Shown here piece after piece: positions 25,520-33,153 of a DNA stretch of 38,439 nt. The first letter of the stretch is position 1. Every line of letters starts with the position of its first letter. The position numbers and the translations under genes were made by a program. The notes below the pieces were generated by a model. The model had not been told where the DNA came from. It searched no databases and saw only the letters and a list, made by a program, of their open reading frames with translations. The stretch is from positions 1 to 38,439 of the forward strand of contig PAHO01000023.1 of NCBI GenBank assembly GCA_002705085.1, written 5' to 3'. Source of the stretch: Phycisphaerae bacterium. Lineage in GTDB: Bacteria > Planctomycetota > Phycisphaerae > Phycisphaerales > SM1A02.

Positions 25520-26541
25520 AGATTGTTCTGCATATTGGTATGAATAAAACTGGAACGTCTTCGCTTCAGTTTGCTTGTTCAAGAAATCAGAAGGTTCTTG
25601 CGGAGGCTGGTATTTTGTATCCAGAGTTCGGTCAAGAATACTCGGCGCATCACGGTATAGCCTTCGGCATTCACCGACATACGACAAAGAAGAAAAGGCA
25701 AAATGATCGCTGGGCGCAACTCGGTGATGATTGGATCAATAAGTTGGAGCATGAGGCGTCAGACTATGATGTCGTATTGCTAAGTTCTGAAGCTTTTCAC
25801 CATCTAGGTGATCCTTCCGAGGTTGCTCGGGCTTTCTCAGGCCACGACGTGAAGATTGTGGTGTATCTCCGAGAGCATTTTTCTTACATTCGGAGTTGGT
25901 ACCAGCAAAACGTACAAGACGGTGTAGAGACGTGTTTGTTTCGTGATTTTCCTGGCATTCGGAAGGCTGCTCAATGCACGGTGCTTGATGCTTGGGTTGA
26001 GTCTTTTGGAATAAACAATGTCATTCCCAAAATCTTCGACAAGTCTCAATTGATCTCCGGGGATATCGTCGAAGACTTTTTTTCTTCCGCCGCACTTCCG
26101 ACAGTAAACACGAAGCTTTTTGCTGATGCAGTCGGGGGGAAAAATCCTAGTGTTAGTGGGAATTTATTGTTCTTCAGGCGGCAGACCAACCAACTTCTGA
26201 CCCGTGAACAGGCCACCAGTGTTTCTGACGAAGTGGGGGCAATGACGGTTTTGGATGCTTCGTTCCGAGGACCAATAGGTGTGGAGGAAGACCTTGCGTG
26301 TCAGGTTCGTGACAGATACAAGGAAGACCGCCGTCTTCTGCATGACAAGTATGGCTTGTGCTTTGATGGGCTTCCATGGGACCCACATGGGTTTCGTTGC
26401 CCGGATATGGACCGAATACACTCAGATTGGGAGTTGTTCATAAACGAAATGAGAAGGACAGAGAAAAAAATGCTCCATCTTCTGACCGATCGTTCACCTG
26501 ATCTTGATGTGCTCCTCCAGTCCATCCAGTCAAGCGTTTAA
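25516..26541 (+). CDS. Sulfotransferase-like protein 1
   Basis: The 341-residue protein starts at ATG 25516 behind GAGGGG. The first strand and loop, HIGMNKTGTSSLQ, is the 5'-phosphosulfate-binding P-loop variant (xKTGTT/S) of PAPS-dependent sulfotransferases. KIVVYLREHFSYIRSWYQQNV fits the 3'-phosphate-binding strand-helix with Arg and Ser. The C-terminal half is less conserved. It probably transfers sulfate from PAPS to sugar hydroxyls of the cluster's glycan; this is inference from fold and position. The composition is more AT-rich than upstream genes. An inverted repeat begins at its stop codon. Confidence 0.75.
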   Translation: MKIVLHIGMNKTGTSSLQFACSRNQKVLAEAGILYPEFGQEYSAHHGIAFGIHRHTTKKKRQNDRWAQLGDDWINKLEHEASDYDVVLLSSEAFHHLGDPSEVARAFSGHDVKIVVYLREHFSYIRSWYQQNVQDGVETCLFRDFPGIRKAAQCTVLDAWVESFGINNVIPKIFDKSQLISGDIVEDFFSSAALPTVNTKLFADAVGGKNPSVSGNLLFFRRQTNQLLTREQATSVSDEVGAMTVLDASFRGPIGVEEDLACQVRDRYKEDRRLLHDKYGLCFDGLPWDPHGFRCPDMDRIHSDWELFINEMRRTEKKMLHLLTDRSPDLDVLLQSIQSSV

Positions 26542-26575
26542 AATTTCTGCGGCCAACTTGCCTATCGAAATTTTA
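26539..26575. repeat. 9-bp AT-rich inverted repeat over stop codon
   Basis: TAAAATTTC (26539-26547) and GAAATTTTA (26567-26575) are perfect inverted repeats separated by 19 bases. The left arm starts with the TAA stop of the first sulfotransferase gene. As RNA it could form a hairpin followed by few U residues, so it is not a standard terminator. It sits in the only gap over 30 bp (26542-26645) of the otherwise coupled operon, where no gene is visible. It may reduce or process the transcript between the two sulfotransferase genes, or bind a protein. Confidence 0.6.
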
Positions 26576-26645
26576 TCACCTGTTCTTAGAAACTGGGACT
26601 CATCATCACTCGACGCAATACACTTGAAGTCCATATGGAGTTTCG

Positions 26646-27689
26646 GTGGCCTCAAAGTTGATCTTACATATCGGCAGTCCAAAGACCGGGACGTCCGCTC
26701 TACAGCGATGGCTGTATGAGAATCGAAATCAGATTCTCGCTTCGGGTATTTATCTCCCCGTCAGCGTTGGGACGCCCAACAACAGGTGTCTTTCTGCAGC
26801 ATTTGACCCATCTAGGCGCTTTGATGTTGCCATCGTTGATCACTTCATGACTCGTCATTCGATAGCCCAATCTGACTGCAAGGCTTTCAGAGAAAGAGTT
26901 CTGTACGAATTTGAGGCAGAGATGGCGCGCTCTTCCCCTGATCTTGTTGTCGTTACTTCAGAGCATTTTCATCAGCTGGTCAACACTCAAGATTCTATTG
27001 ATGATCTCGCAAGTTACTTAACCGGCTTGTTTGACTCTGTACTGATACTGTGTTCGTTCCGAGAGCAGTATTCCATGTGCCGATCACGCTTTTTTACAGC
27101 GTTGAAAATGGGCAAGACTCTTCGCTTTGAACAAATGCTTGACGAGTGTGGACCCGATCTCCCTCTTTACAACCATCTTAAATGCGCCCGTATGTGGTCA
27201 ACGGCTTTCGGAAGTGATTGCTTTAAGGCTGTGGCATATTCCCCACGTGAGGGGTCAAATTCAATCACTGATTTTCTCGATGCCTCTGGTCTTAGTGCGC
27301 AATTGACTCATGTGACACGAAACTCTGATCGAGTCAATCGGTCGTTGGGCCTCTTTGGCCTTTCTGTACTCAGACAGTTCAATATGCTTGCTGAGTCTGG
27401 GCAAGTTCTATCTTCTTCTGACAAAAAGACTCTTCATGACTTTCTGCTTCAAAGTCCTTTGTCTCAACTGGGTGAATTGCATCATGCTGAGTCGGCAATG
27501 CGAATTTTCACTGAATTCTCAGAATCAAATGCTCAATTTGGCCGTGAATTCCTATCTCTTACAGGGAGCCCCTTTCAATTTGACGAGGAAAGTCAGCAAG
27601 AAAGAAGAACTTGGTCTATCGACGAGATTGCAAAAGCAATTGTGGAATCTTTGCAGACTTTTAAGGAATTGAAATCACCGCTCAGGTAA
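26646..27689 (+). CDS. Sulfotransferase-like protein 2
   Basis: The 347-residue protein starts at GTG 26646 with a GGAG site in ATGGAG at about 26634-26639. HIGSPKTGTSALQRWL near the N-terminus is the same PAPS P-loop type as in the preceding gene. VLILCSFREQYSMCRSRF corresponds to the 3'-phosphate strand with Arg and Ser. The rest differs enough to suggest a second acceptor position rather than a recent duplicate. GC is low: 25 G+C in the 60 bases 27361-27420 by hand count, against 42 in 30541-30600. It probably modifies the same glycan. Its last 15 bp overlap the convergent histidine kinase gene. Confidence 0.73.
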   Translation: MASKLILHIGSPKTGTSALQRWLYENRNQILASGIYLPVSVGTPNNRCLSAAFDPSRRFDVAIVDHFMTRHSIAQSDCKAFRERVLYEFEAEMARSSPDLVVVTSEHFHQLVNTQDSIDDLASYLTGLFDSVLILCSFREQYSMCRSRFFTALKMGKTLRFEQMLDECGPDLPLYNHLKCARMWSTAFGSDCFKAVAYSPREGSNSITDFLDASGLSAQLTHVTRNSDRVNRSLGLFGLSVLRQFNMLAESGQVLSSSDKKTLHDFLLQSPLSQLGELHHAESAMRIFTEFSESNAQFGREFLSLTGSPFQFDEESQQERRTWSIDEIAKAIVESLQTFKELKSPLR

Positions 27690-29051
27690 CAAGATCCTAA
27701 AGCTGCTCCCGCTCCCCACTTCGCTTGACACGTTTGCTTCGCCCCCATGGTGCAATGCGATGTGCTTCACGATGGCCAAACCCAGCCCCGTGCCACCCAT
27801 TTCACGGCTTCGCGCGCGGTCGACCCGGTAGAAGCGTTCGAACAGTCTCTTTTGATGTTCCGGAGAAATGCCTGGGCCTTCGTCTTTGACCTGCAACTCG
27901 ATTTGTCGATTGGGCAAGCGGTGGGCCGCCAACGTGATCGTGGTGCCCTCCGTGGCGTATCGCAGAGCATTTTGATACAGATTGCTGAGGGCTTGTTCGA
28001 TCAGGCGAACTTCCACTTGGATCACTAGATCTTGGTCGACATCAATGCGGGTCTTCATGTCACGCGTTGAAGCCAAATCTTCGTGCAGTGACTTCATTCG
28101 GGTGAACATTGCCTCAGCATTTACATGCTCCAAACGCTCTGGATCGACCTCGGCCGAGTGCTCCAACTTTGACAGCTCGAGAAGGTCCGCGATGATGTTG
28201 CTGATGCGTTCTGTATTGCGGTAGATCACTTCGATGCAGTGCCGCTTGGTGTCTTCGTCAAGACCTTCTTCTAAAAGAGTCTCCGCGTATCCCCGAACAG
28301 ACGTGATAGGAGTCTTGAGTTCGTGGGAGACGTTTGAAGCAAAGTCTGTACGCATCGACTCGAGTTTGCGCATCCGAGTCACATCATCCAACATGATGAC
28401 GAGGCCAACGCGGTCCCCAGATTCGGAATCGATGATGGGGTGGCCGATGGCATTGATTTCACGTCCGCCACGTCGATAAATTCGAATGTCACGGTTGAGA
28501 TCATCATCGCGAGCAAGACCGTCGGTCACAAACCCCAAGAGCTCCGGTTCGCGAAGAACCTCGCCGAGTTTTCGCCCACGGTCTTCGGGGAGCAGTCCCA
28601 GAACCGATGATGATGCTTCGTTGCTGTTGAGAATGTGCTGTTCGTGGTCGACCGCGATGATGGCGGCCGCAATCGATTCCATAATGGCTTGTTGTTCCAA
28701 CTGATGGGTTCGCATTTCGTGCATGCGATCATCCAGTCGACCGGCCATACGGTTGAGTGCATCTGCCAATTTGTTGTGATCAGCAAATCCGGGAGGTTGG
28801 ATCCGATCTCGAAGATCACCACGTCCAAATCGCCGGGCCGCATCAACGGCCCGGACCATCATGTTCCACTGTATGCGATTCGCGGTGAAAATAATGATGA
28901 TGCTTAAGGCAAGAAGCGTTGAGATCACCACCAAGATTTCTTTTGTCGTGAGTTCCTGTTGTTCCGATTTCCACAGCAGGAAACTACCGGTAAGAATTTG
29001 CAGGAGAACGAGGAGCGCATTCGACCACCAGTGGATAGACCGATTGATCAT
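27675..29051 (-). CDS. Sensor histidine kinase, PhoR-like
   Basis: The 458-residue inner-membrane kinase has two membrane helices at about 11-27 and 38-58 with only a short outer loop, so sensing is probably intramembrane or through partners, as in PhoR. A HAMP-like linker (~59-110) is followed by a PAS domain (~120-225), then the H box with His243 (NVSHELKTPITSVRGY). ATPase boxes follow: N (LSNLYQNALRYA), G1 (VKDEGPGISPEH), F (FERFYRVD) and G2 (GGTGLGLAIVKHI). The ATG start overlaps the regulator stop (TGATG); a TTG one codon earlier is also possible. It phosphorylates the upstream response regulator. Confidence 0.93.
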   Translation of the reverse strand: MINRSIHWWSNALLVLLQILTGSFLLWKSEQQELTTKEILVVISTLLALSIIIIFTANRIQWNMMVRAVDAARRFGRGDLRDRIQPPGFADHNKLADALNRMAGRLDDRMHEMRTHQLEQQAIMESIAAAIIAVDHEQHILNSNEASSSVLGLLPEDRGRKLGEVLREPELLGFVTDGLARDDDLNRDIRIYRRGGREINAIGHPIIDSESGDRVGLVIMLDDVTRMRKLESMRTDFASNVSHELKTPITSVRGYAETLLEEGLDEDTKRHCIEVIYRNTERISNIIADLLELSKLEHSAEVDPERLEHVNAEAMFTRMKSLHEDLASTRDMKTRIDVDQDLVIQVEVRLIEQALSNLYQNALRYATEGTTITLAAHRLPNRQIELQVKDEGPGISPEHQKRLFERFYRVDRARSREMGGTGLGLAIVKHIALHHGGEANVSSEVGSGSSFRILLPER

Positions 29052-29764
29052 CAAGCGCCGTCAGGACTTTCGGACAGTCGGTATCCCACACCACGTACCG
29101 TTTCGATCATGCGGCCGGCTTCTCCGAGTTTGCGACGTAGGGCGGTCACATGTACGTCAACGGTACGGCTGGAGAGAATGGTATTCCCTCCATGCACGGC
29201 CGAGATAATTTGGTCTCGGGTTCGCACGAAGCCCGGTCGACCAGCGAGGTATTTCAAAATGCCAAACTCCGTCACGGTGAGGTTGAGTGCTTCGCCACGC
29301 ACCGTCACGCGGTGGCGTTCGGTGTCAATCACCAACTCATCGCCCAGGGTGATCAGGCCTCCCGGCTTTGAGTTGCTTTCAGCCGAACCAGTGCGGCGGA
29401 GCACACTCTTGACCCTGGCCACCAAGACGCGGGGACTGAAAGGCTTGGTGATGTAATCATCCGCTCCAAGTTCAATACCCGTGACGACGTCAGATTCTTC
29501 ACCCTTGGCCGTCACCATGATGACAGGAAGCTTTTCGGTTTCTTCATGGCGACGCAACCTTCGGCAGACTTCCAATCCGTCGAGATCGGGGAGCATCAGG
29601 TCGAGCAGTACACAGTCAGGCATACTTCGCCCGATTTCGTCAATTCCAGCTTTCCCGGAGTGCACGACCGTCGCTTGAAATCCATTGCGATCCATGTGCA
29701 TGCGAATTAATTCCGCAATCTCAGGCTCATCTTCCACAATCAGAATCTTATGTTTCGTATCCAT
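29051..29764 (-). CDS. Response regulator, OmpR/PhoB family
   Basis: The 237-residue DNA-binding regulator starts at ATG 29764 with AAGGA upstream; 25 further open codons are unsupported. The receiver domain (1-~120) has the acidic pair in VEDEP, phospho-acceptor Asp55 (LLDLMLPDLDG), Thr85 and Lys107 (ITKPFSP). The C-terminal winged helix (~140-232) has LTVTEFGILKYLAGRPG, RTVDVHVTALRRKLG and VRGVGYRL. The pattern is PhoB-like, but no pst or phoU genes are in view, so the phosphate signal is only suggested. A direct repeat upstream may allow autoregulation. Confidence 0.94.
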   Translation of the reverse strand: MDTKHKILIVEDEPEIAELIRMHMDRNGFQATVVHSGKAGIDEIGRSMPDCVLLDLMLPDLDGLEVCRRLRRHEETEKLPVIMVTAKGEESDVVTGIELGADDYITKPFSPRVLVARVKSVLRRTGSAESNSKPGGLITLGDELVIDTERHRVTVRGEALNLTVTEFGILKYLAGRPGFVRTRDQIISAVHGGNTILSSRTVDVHVTALRRKLGEAGRMIETVRGVGYRLSESPDGA

Positions 29765-29807
29765 GGAATCGGTCCTTCGAGTGATAACTTTAGGACGGGA
29801 AAGTGTT

Positions 29808-29826
29808 GATTTGGTGAAGATTTGGT
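29808..29826. promoter_or_regulatory. Tandem 8-bp repeat, candidate PhoB/OmpR-type site
   Basis: GATTTGGT occurs at 29808-29815 and again at 29819-29826, giving an 11-bp period as in Pho boxes and other OmpR-family tandem sites. It lies in the 110-bp gap between the divergent response regulator and SDR genes, 44 bp from the regulator start and 49 bp from the SDR start. It could serve either gene. Binding by the neighbouring regulator is inferred, not shown. Confidence 0.45.
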
Positions 29827-29874
29827 TCAAAGCCGGCATCCATGACCATTGTCTTTATTTGTAGGATTTTTGTG

Positions 29875-30675
29875 ATGTTAAGTCCGCAAAATTTTGTCAA
29901 AAACGTCATCTGCCCCGATGCCCTTTTGGGACGAAAAGCGCTGGTGGGTGGCGCGTCCAAGGGTTTGGGGCAGGCCATCGCTCAAGCGCTCGCCTCTACC
30001 GGTGCGGTGGTGCACGGCCTATCCCGCAACGAGGCAACTTTGTCTGCCGCCATGCAAGATCTACCCGGATCGGGTCATCGAGCCACTGCCGTTGACTTTG
30101 ACCACAGCAAGGAGCTGGGCAACGTGGTGGGTGAAGAATGTTACGACATCTTGATTCACAACACGGGCGGCCCTGCCGCGGGTCCGTTGGCCGATGCCGA
30201 TCCCGATGACTTGGATGCGGCCTTTCGCCGTCATGTTCGGTCGGCCCATGTGTTGATGCAGCAAGTTCTGCCCGGAATGCGGGCCCAAGGGTATGGCCGC
30301 ATTGTGTTGGTCGTTTCAACGAGCGTGATCACGCCCATCCAAGGCCTTGGGGTTTCCAACACTATTCGCAACGCCATCGCCAACTGGGCCCGAACCCTTG
30401 CGGTCGAGTTGGCTGGGGATGGCATCACGGTCAATTGCTTGCTGCCTGGATTTACCGATACCGACCGCTTGACTTCGTTGATCGAAGGCCGTGCGAATCG
30501 ACAAGGCCAGACCCCAGAACAAGTTCGGGATGCGATGATCGCCAGCGTGCCCGCCGGGCGACTCGGGCATCCAAGTGAACTGGCGGCATTGGCGGCATTC
30601 TTGTGTTCCGAAGCTGCGGGCTATGTCAACGGCACGACCATTCCCGTCGACGGCGGCCGGGTGGTGGCCGGATGA
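29875..30675 (+). CDS. SDR-family protein lacking the canonical Tyr/Lys
   Basis: About 266 residues from ATG 29875, with AGGA upstream; in-frame ATG 29842 is an alternative. The NAD(P) loop is GGASKGLG (25-32), with HNTGGPAAG at strand 4 and the C-terminal GTTIPVDGG. At the catalytic position, where Tyr-x-x-x-Lys is expected, the sequence is Ser-Asn-Thr-Ile-Arg (GLGVSNTIRNAIANWARTLA), so both catalytic residues are replaced. LLPGFTDTDRL follows as in a known non-canonical SDR subgroup. It is the first gene of the operon with the semialdehyde dehydrogenase and RidA-type deaminase, overlapping the former by 4 bp. A role in the tryptophan pathway is implied by position only. Confidence 0.88.
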   Translation: MLSPQNFVKNVICPDALLGRKALVGGASKGLGQAIAQALASTGAVVHGLSRNEATLSAAMQDLPGSGHRATAVDFDHSKELGNVVGEECYDILIHNTGGPAAGPLADADPDDLDAAFRRHVRSAHVLMQQVLPGMRAQGYGRIVLVVSTSVITPIQGLGVSNTIRNAIANWARTLAVELAGDGITVNCLLPGFTDTDRLTSLIEGRANRQGQTPEQVRDAMIASVPAGRLGHPSELAALAAFLCSEAAGYVNGTTIPVDGGRVVAG

Positions 30676-32120
30676 TGGATCTGCACCACTGGATTGATGG
30701 CGCTTTTGTTCCGGCTTCCGAAGGAGGTTGGATTCCGGTCACCGAACCAGCCACCGGCAAGACGTTTGCCCGCTGTGCCGCGGGAACCGCCTCTGACATT
30801 GATCGCGCGGTGCAGGCGGCCCGCTCTGCTTTTTCCACATGGTCCCAAACCACGACGGCCGAACGCGTGGCCCTTCTGGAGCGTTTTGCCGCGCTGATCG
30901 ATGACCACTGCGATGAGTTGGCCGTGCTGGAATCACAAGATGGCGGCAAGCCGATTGCTCGAGCACGATCGGTTGAAATCCCACGCGTGGCGGAGAACTT
31001 GCGGTTCTTCGCTTCTGCTTTGCGGCACGAGCACAGTGATGCTTTTACAAGCGGACCAAACGTTATGCATTGGACCCATCGCCGTCCGCGTGGCGTGGCG
31101 GGATGCATTTCTCCGTGGAACCTCCCGTTGTATTTGCTGTCGTGGAAAGTGGCGCCGGCCCTCGCGGCGGGATGCACTGTGGTCGCCAAGCCAAGTGAAG
31201 TGACGCCAGCCACCGCCACCCGATTCGCGGAGCTGTCAGGCGAGGCGGGATTTCCTCCGGGTGTTTTGAACATCGTCCATGGGTATGGTTCCGAGGCGGG
31301 TTCAGCTTTAGTCCAGCATCGTGAAGTTCCCACGATTTCATTTACGGGCGGAACCACCACGGGTCGTGACCTTGCGGTGTCGTGTGCGAAGCAATTCAAA
31401 AGAACGTCCTTGGAACTCGGAGGCAAAAATCCCTTTGTGGTCTTTGCCGATGCTGATCTTGATCGCGCGGCCACCGAAGCGGCCCGGGCAGCCTTCAGCA
31501 ATACCGGCCAGATTTGTTTGTGTGGATCAAGGATTTTGGTGGAATCCTCAGTCCTGCCCCAGTTCCAAGAGAAACTGCTGGCTGCCACCGCGGCCATGCG
31601 GGTTGGCGACCCAGCTGAAGAGACCACGCACATTGGTTCATTGGTCTCGGAGCCCCACTACCTCAAGGTCAAGCAGGCCATCGAAGCGGCACCCGGGACG
31701 GTGCTTTGCGGCGGCGGGCGGCCAAGTGGTCTGCCCGATCGGTGCCGCGATGGCTGGTTCCTTGAACCGACGATCTTGACGGACTTGCCAGAATTATGTG
31801 CGCTCGAGGAGGAGGAAGTCTTCGGTCCAGTGGCCAGCCTGCGAGCGTTCTCGGATGAGTCTGAAGCTCTTCGTTTGGCGAACGCCACGCCCTACGGATT
31901 GGCCGCAAGCGTCTGGACCAAGGATCTCGACCGAGCCCACCGTTTGGTCCAGCGGGTTGAAGCCGGTGTGATCTGGATCAACGCGTGGATGGTTCGTGAC
32001 CTGCGCACACCGTTTGGTGGAGCGAAGCAATCGGGGCTGGGTCGAGAGGGCGGCATCGAGTCGGTGCACTTTTTCCAAGAACCCGCCGGGGTGACGTTGC
32101 GTTTGGGAGATCCATCATGA
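30672..32120 (+). CDS. nbaE: 2-Aminomuconate 6-semialdehyde dehydrogenase
   Basis: This 482-residue aldehyde dehydrogenase oxidises 2-aminomuconate semialdehyde to 2-aminomuconate with NAD+. The catalytic set is complete: Asn150 (ISPWNLPLYLL), Glu248 (LELGGKNP) and Cys282 in NTGQICLCGSR. The Cys-Leu-Cys arrangement and spacing match AMSDH/ALDH8 and hydroxymuconic semialdehyde dehydrogenases. The substrate call rests on this and on the kynurenine genes next door. The start is ATG 30672 (ATGATG; 30675 also possible), overlapping the SDR stop. It ends in an ATGA overlap with the RidA-type gene. Confidence 0.88.
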   Translation: MMDLHHWIDGAFVPASEGGWIPVTEPATGKTFARCAAGTASDIDRAVQAARSAFSTWSQTTTAERVALLERFAALIDDHCDELAVLESQDGGKPIARARSVEIPRVAENLRFFASALRHEHSDAFTSGPNVMHWTHRRPRGVAGCISPWNLPLYLLSWKVAPALAAGCTVVAKPSEVTPATATRFAELSGEAGFPPGVLNIVHGYGSEAGSALVQHREVPTISFTGGTTTGRDLAVSCAKQFKRTSLELGGKNPFVVFADADLDRAATEAARAAFSNTGQICLCGSRILVESSVLPQFQEKLLAATAAMRVGDPAEETTHIGSLVSEPHYLKVKQAIEAAPGTVLCGGGRPSGLPDRCRDGWFLEPTILTDLPELCALEEEEVFGPVASLRAFSDESEALRLANATPYGLAASVWTKDLDRAHRLVQRVEAGVIWINAWMVRDLRTPFGGAKQSGLGREGGIESVHFFQEPAGVTLRLGDPS

Positions 32121-32575
32121 GTGTCGAGTCTGATCGTGCCCCCGAACCGGTGGGTCCGTATCCCCATGCCCGTTGGGCCGGAGATTTTTTGTACGTGTCG
32201 GGAGTCGGTCCCCGTCAACGTGGAACCAGTGTCATCCCCGGCGTTGAGTTGGACGAAGCGGGACGCATCGTTGCCGCCGACATCCGAGCCCAGTGTGAAT
32301 CGTGTTTCGCCAACGTGAAAGCAGTGGTCGAGGATGCCGGGGCCGAATGGTCGGATGTCTTCGACGTCCTGGCCTTTTTGACCCATATGGATCGGGATTT
32401 TGCGGGGTACAACGAGGTGTACGCCACATGGTTTGCTGGTCCAGACGGTCCCCGTCCCACACGAACCACGGTGGAAATTGGGGCATTGCCCACGCCCATC
32501 GCGGTTGAACTCAAAGTGGTGTGTTACCGAGCGGGGGGGCCAATCAAAACCGCACGCACGGGCGAAGCGTCATAG
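32117..32575 (+). CDS. nbaF: RidA-family 2-aminomuconate deaminase
   Basis: The 152-residue cytoplasmic protein has the YjgF/RidA fold: GPYPHARWAGDFLYVSGVGPR at the start, a helix FANVKAVVEDAGAEWSDVF, and PTRTTVEIGALPTPIAVELKVVCY, with the conserved Arg that binds the carboxylate. RidA members deaminate enamines/imines; a longer branch (AmnD/NbaF) turns 2-aminomuconate into 4-oxalocrotonate, the next step after the dehydrogenase upstream. That function is inferred from operon context. The last 52 bp, encoding a variable tail, overlap the 3' end of kynB on the other strand. Confidence 0.83.
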   Translation: MSVESDRAPEPVGPYPHARWAGDFLYVSGVGPRQRGTSVIPGVELDEAGRIVAADIRAQCESCFANVKAVVEDAGAEWSDVFDVLAFLTHMDRDFAGYNEVYATWFAGPDGPRPTRTTVEIGALPTPIAVELKVVCYRAGGPIKTARTGEAS

Positions 32576-33153
32576 CCCGCCAACGGGAGCGGGAACGCAA
32601 TCAAATGCCACAGTCCGGCGGAAATTTCCGCCAACCTCAGTTGTTCCAAGATCCATAGACCACGCACCCCCGCGCGGTGGTGTGCGACCAAGGTTTTGGC
32701 GTCGGCCGCATCAACACTCGGGGTGTCAACACCAATCAACTGCACGCCACGATCGGCAATCGCATCCATGAACGCTGGGCTCATCGGTCGATACTTCGGG
32801 TTGAATGTGTTGGGATCAGGATGGGACTGGGTTCGCACCAACAATCGTGGGGGGAGATCACCTTCGGGCAGGACGGAAGCGGGGACCGGACCATCACCGG
32901 GGGCATCAATGACCAGCGCGGGGCCATAACCCAACGACAGCGGCATGGATTCCACGCCAGCCCCATCTTTGACGTAATGACATGGCCCATCAATATGGGT
33001 GCCCAAATGCACCGTGCTGTGCAGCGTGGAAAGGGTGAGGTGATCGCCTTGCTGCATGTCCAGCAGCATTTCCCGGGTTGGCGGCGTGTCTCCAGGGAAA
33101 ACCGCCACGTCGGGAGTCAGGGGCATGGAGATGTCGTGGATCTGAACACTCAT
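32524..33153 (-). CDS. kynB: Kynurenine formamidase (cyclase family)
   Basis: The 209-residue hydrolase turns N-formylkynurenine into kynurenine and formate. The metal site is clear: His49-Leu-Gly-Thr-His53-Ile-Asp55-Gly-Pro-Cys-His59, the HxGTHxDxPxH signature of bacterial KynB. DISMPLTPDVAVFPGDTP and GVDTPSVDAADAKTL (the substrate-cleft motif) support the call. ATG 33153 overlaps the stop of kynA (ATGA); eight upstream codons are open but not needed. It is the last gene of the minus-strand operon. Its final conserved strand (SPVRAVL) lies in the region overlapping the RidA-type gene. Confidence 0.94.
   Translation of the reverse strand: MSVQIHDISMPLTPDVAVFPGDTPPTREMLLDMQQGDHLTLSTLHSTVHLGTHIDGPCHYVKDGAGVESMPLSLGYGPALVIDAPGDGPVPASVLPEGDLPPRLLVRTQSHPDPNTFNPKYRPMSPAFMDAIADRGVQLIGVDTPSVDAADAKTLVAHHRAGVRGLWILEQLRLAEISAGLWHLIAFPLPLAGYDASPVRAVLIGPPAR

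Noticed and set aside
27675-27689. 15-bp overlap of sulfotransferase 2 and the kinase gene as a frameshift
   Set aside because: Both C-termini are plausible as read; the kinase ends normally after its last ATPase-domain strand, so this is ordinary tight packing.
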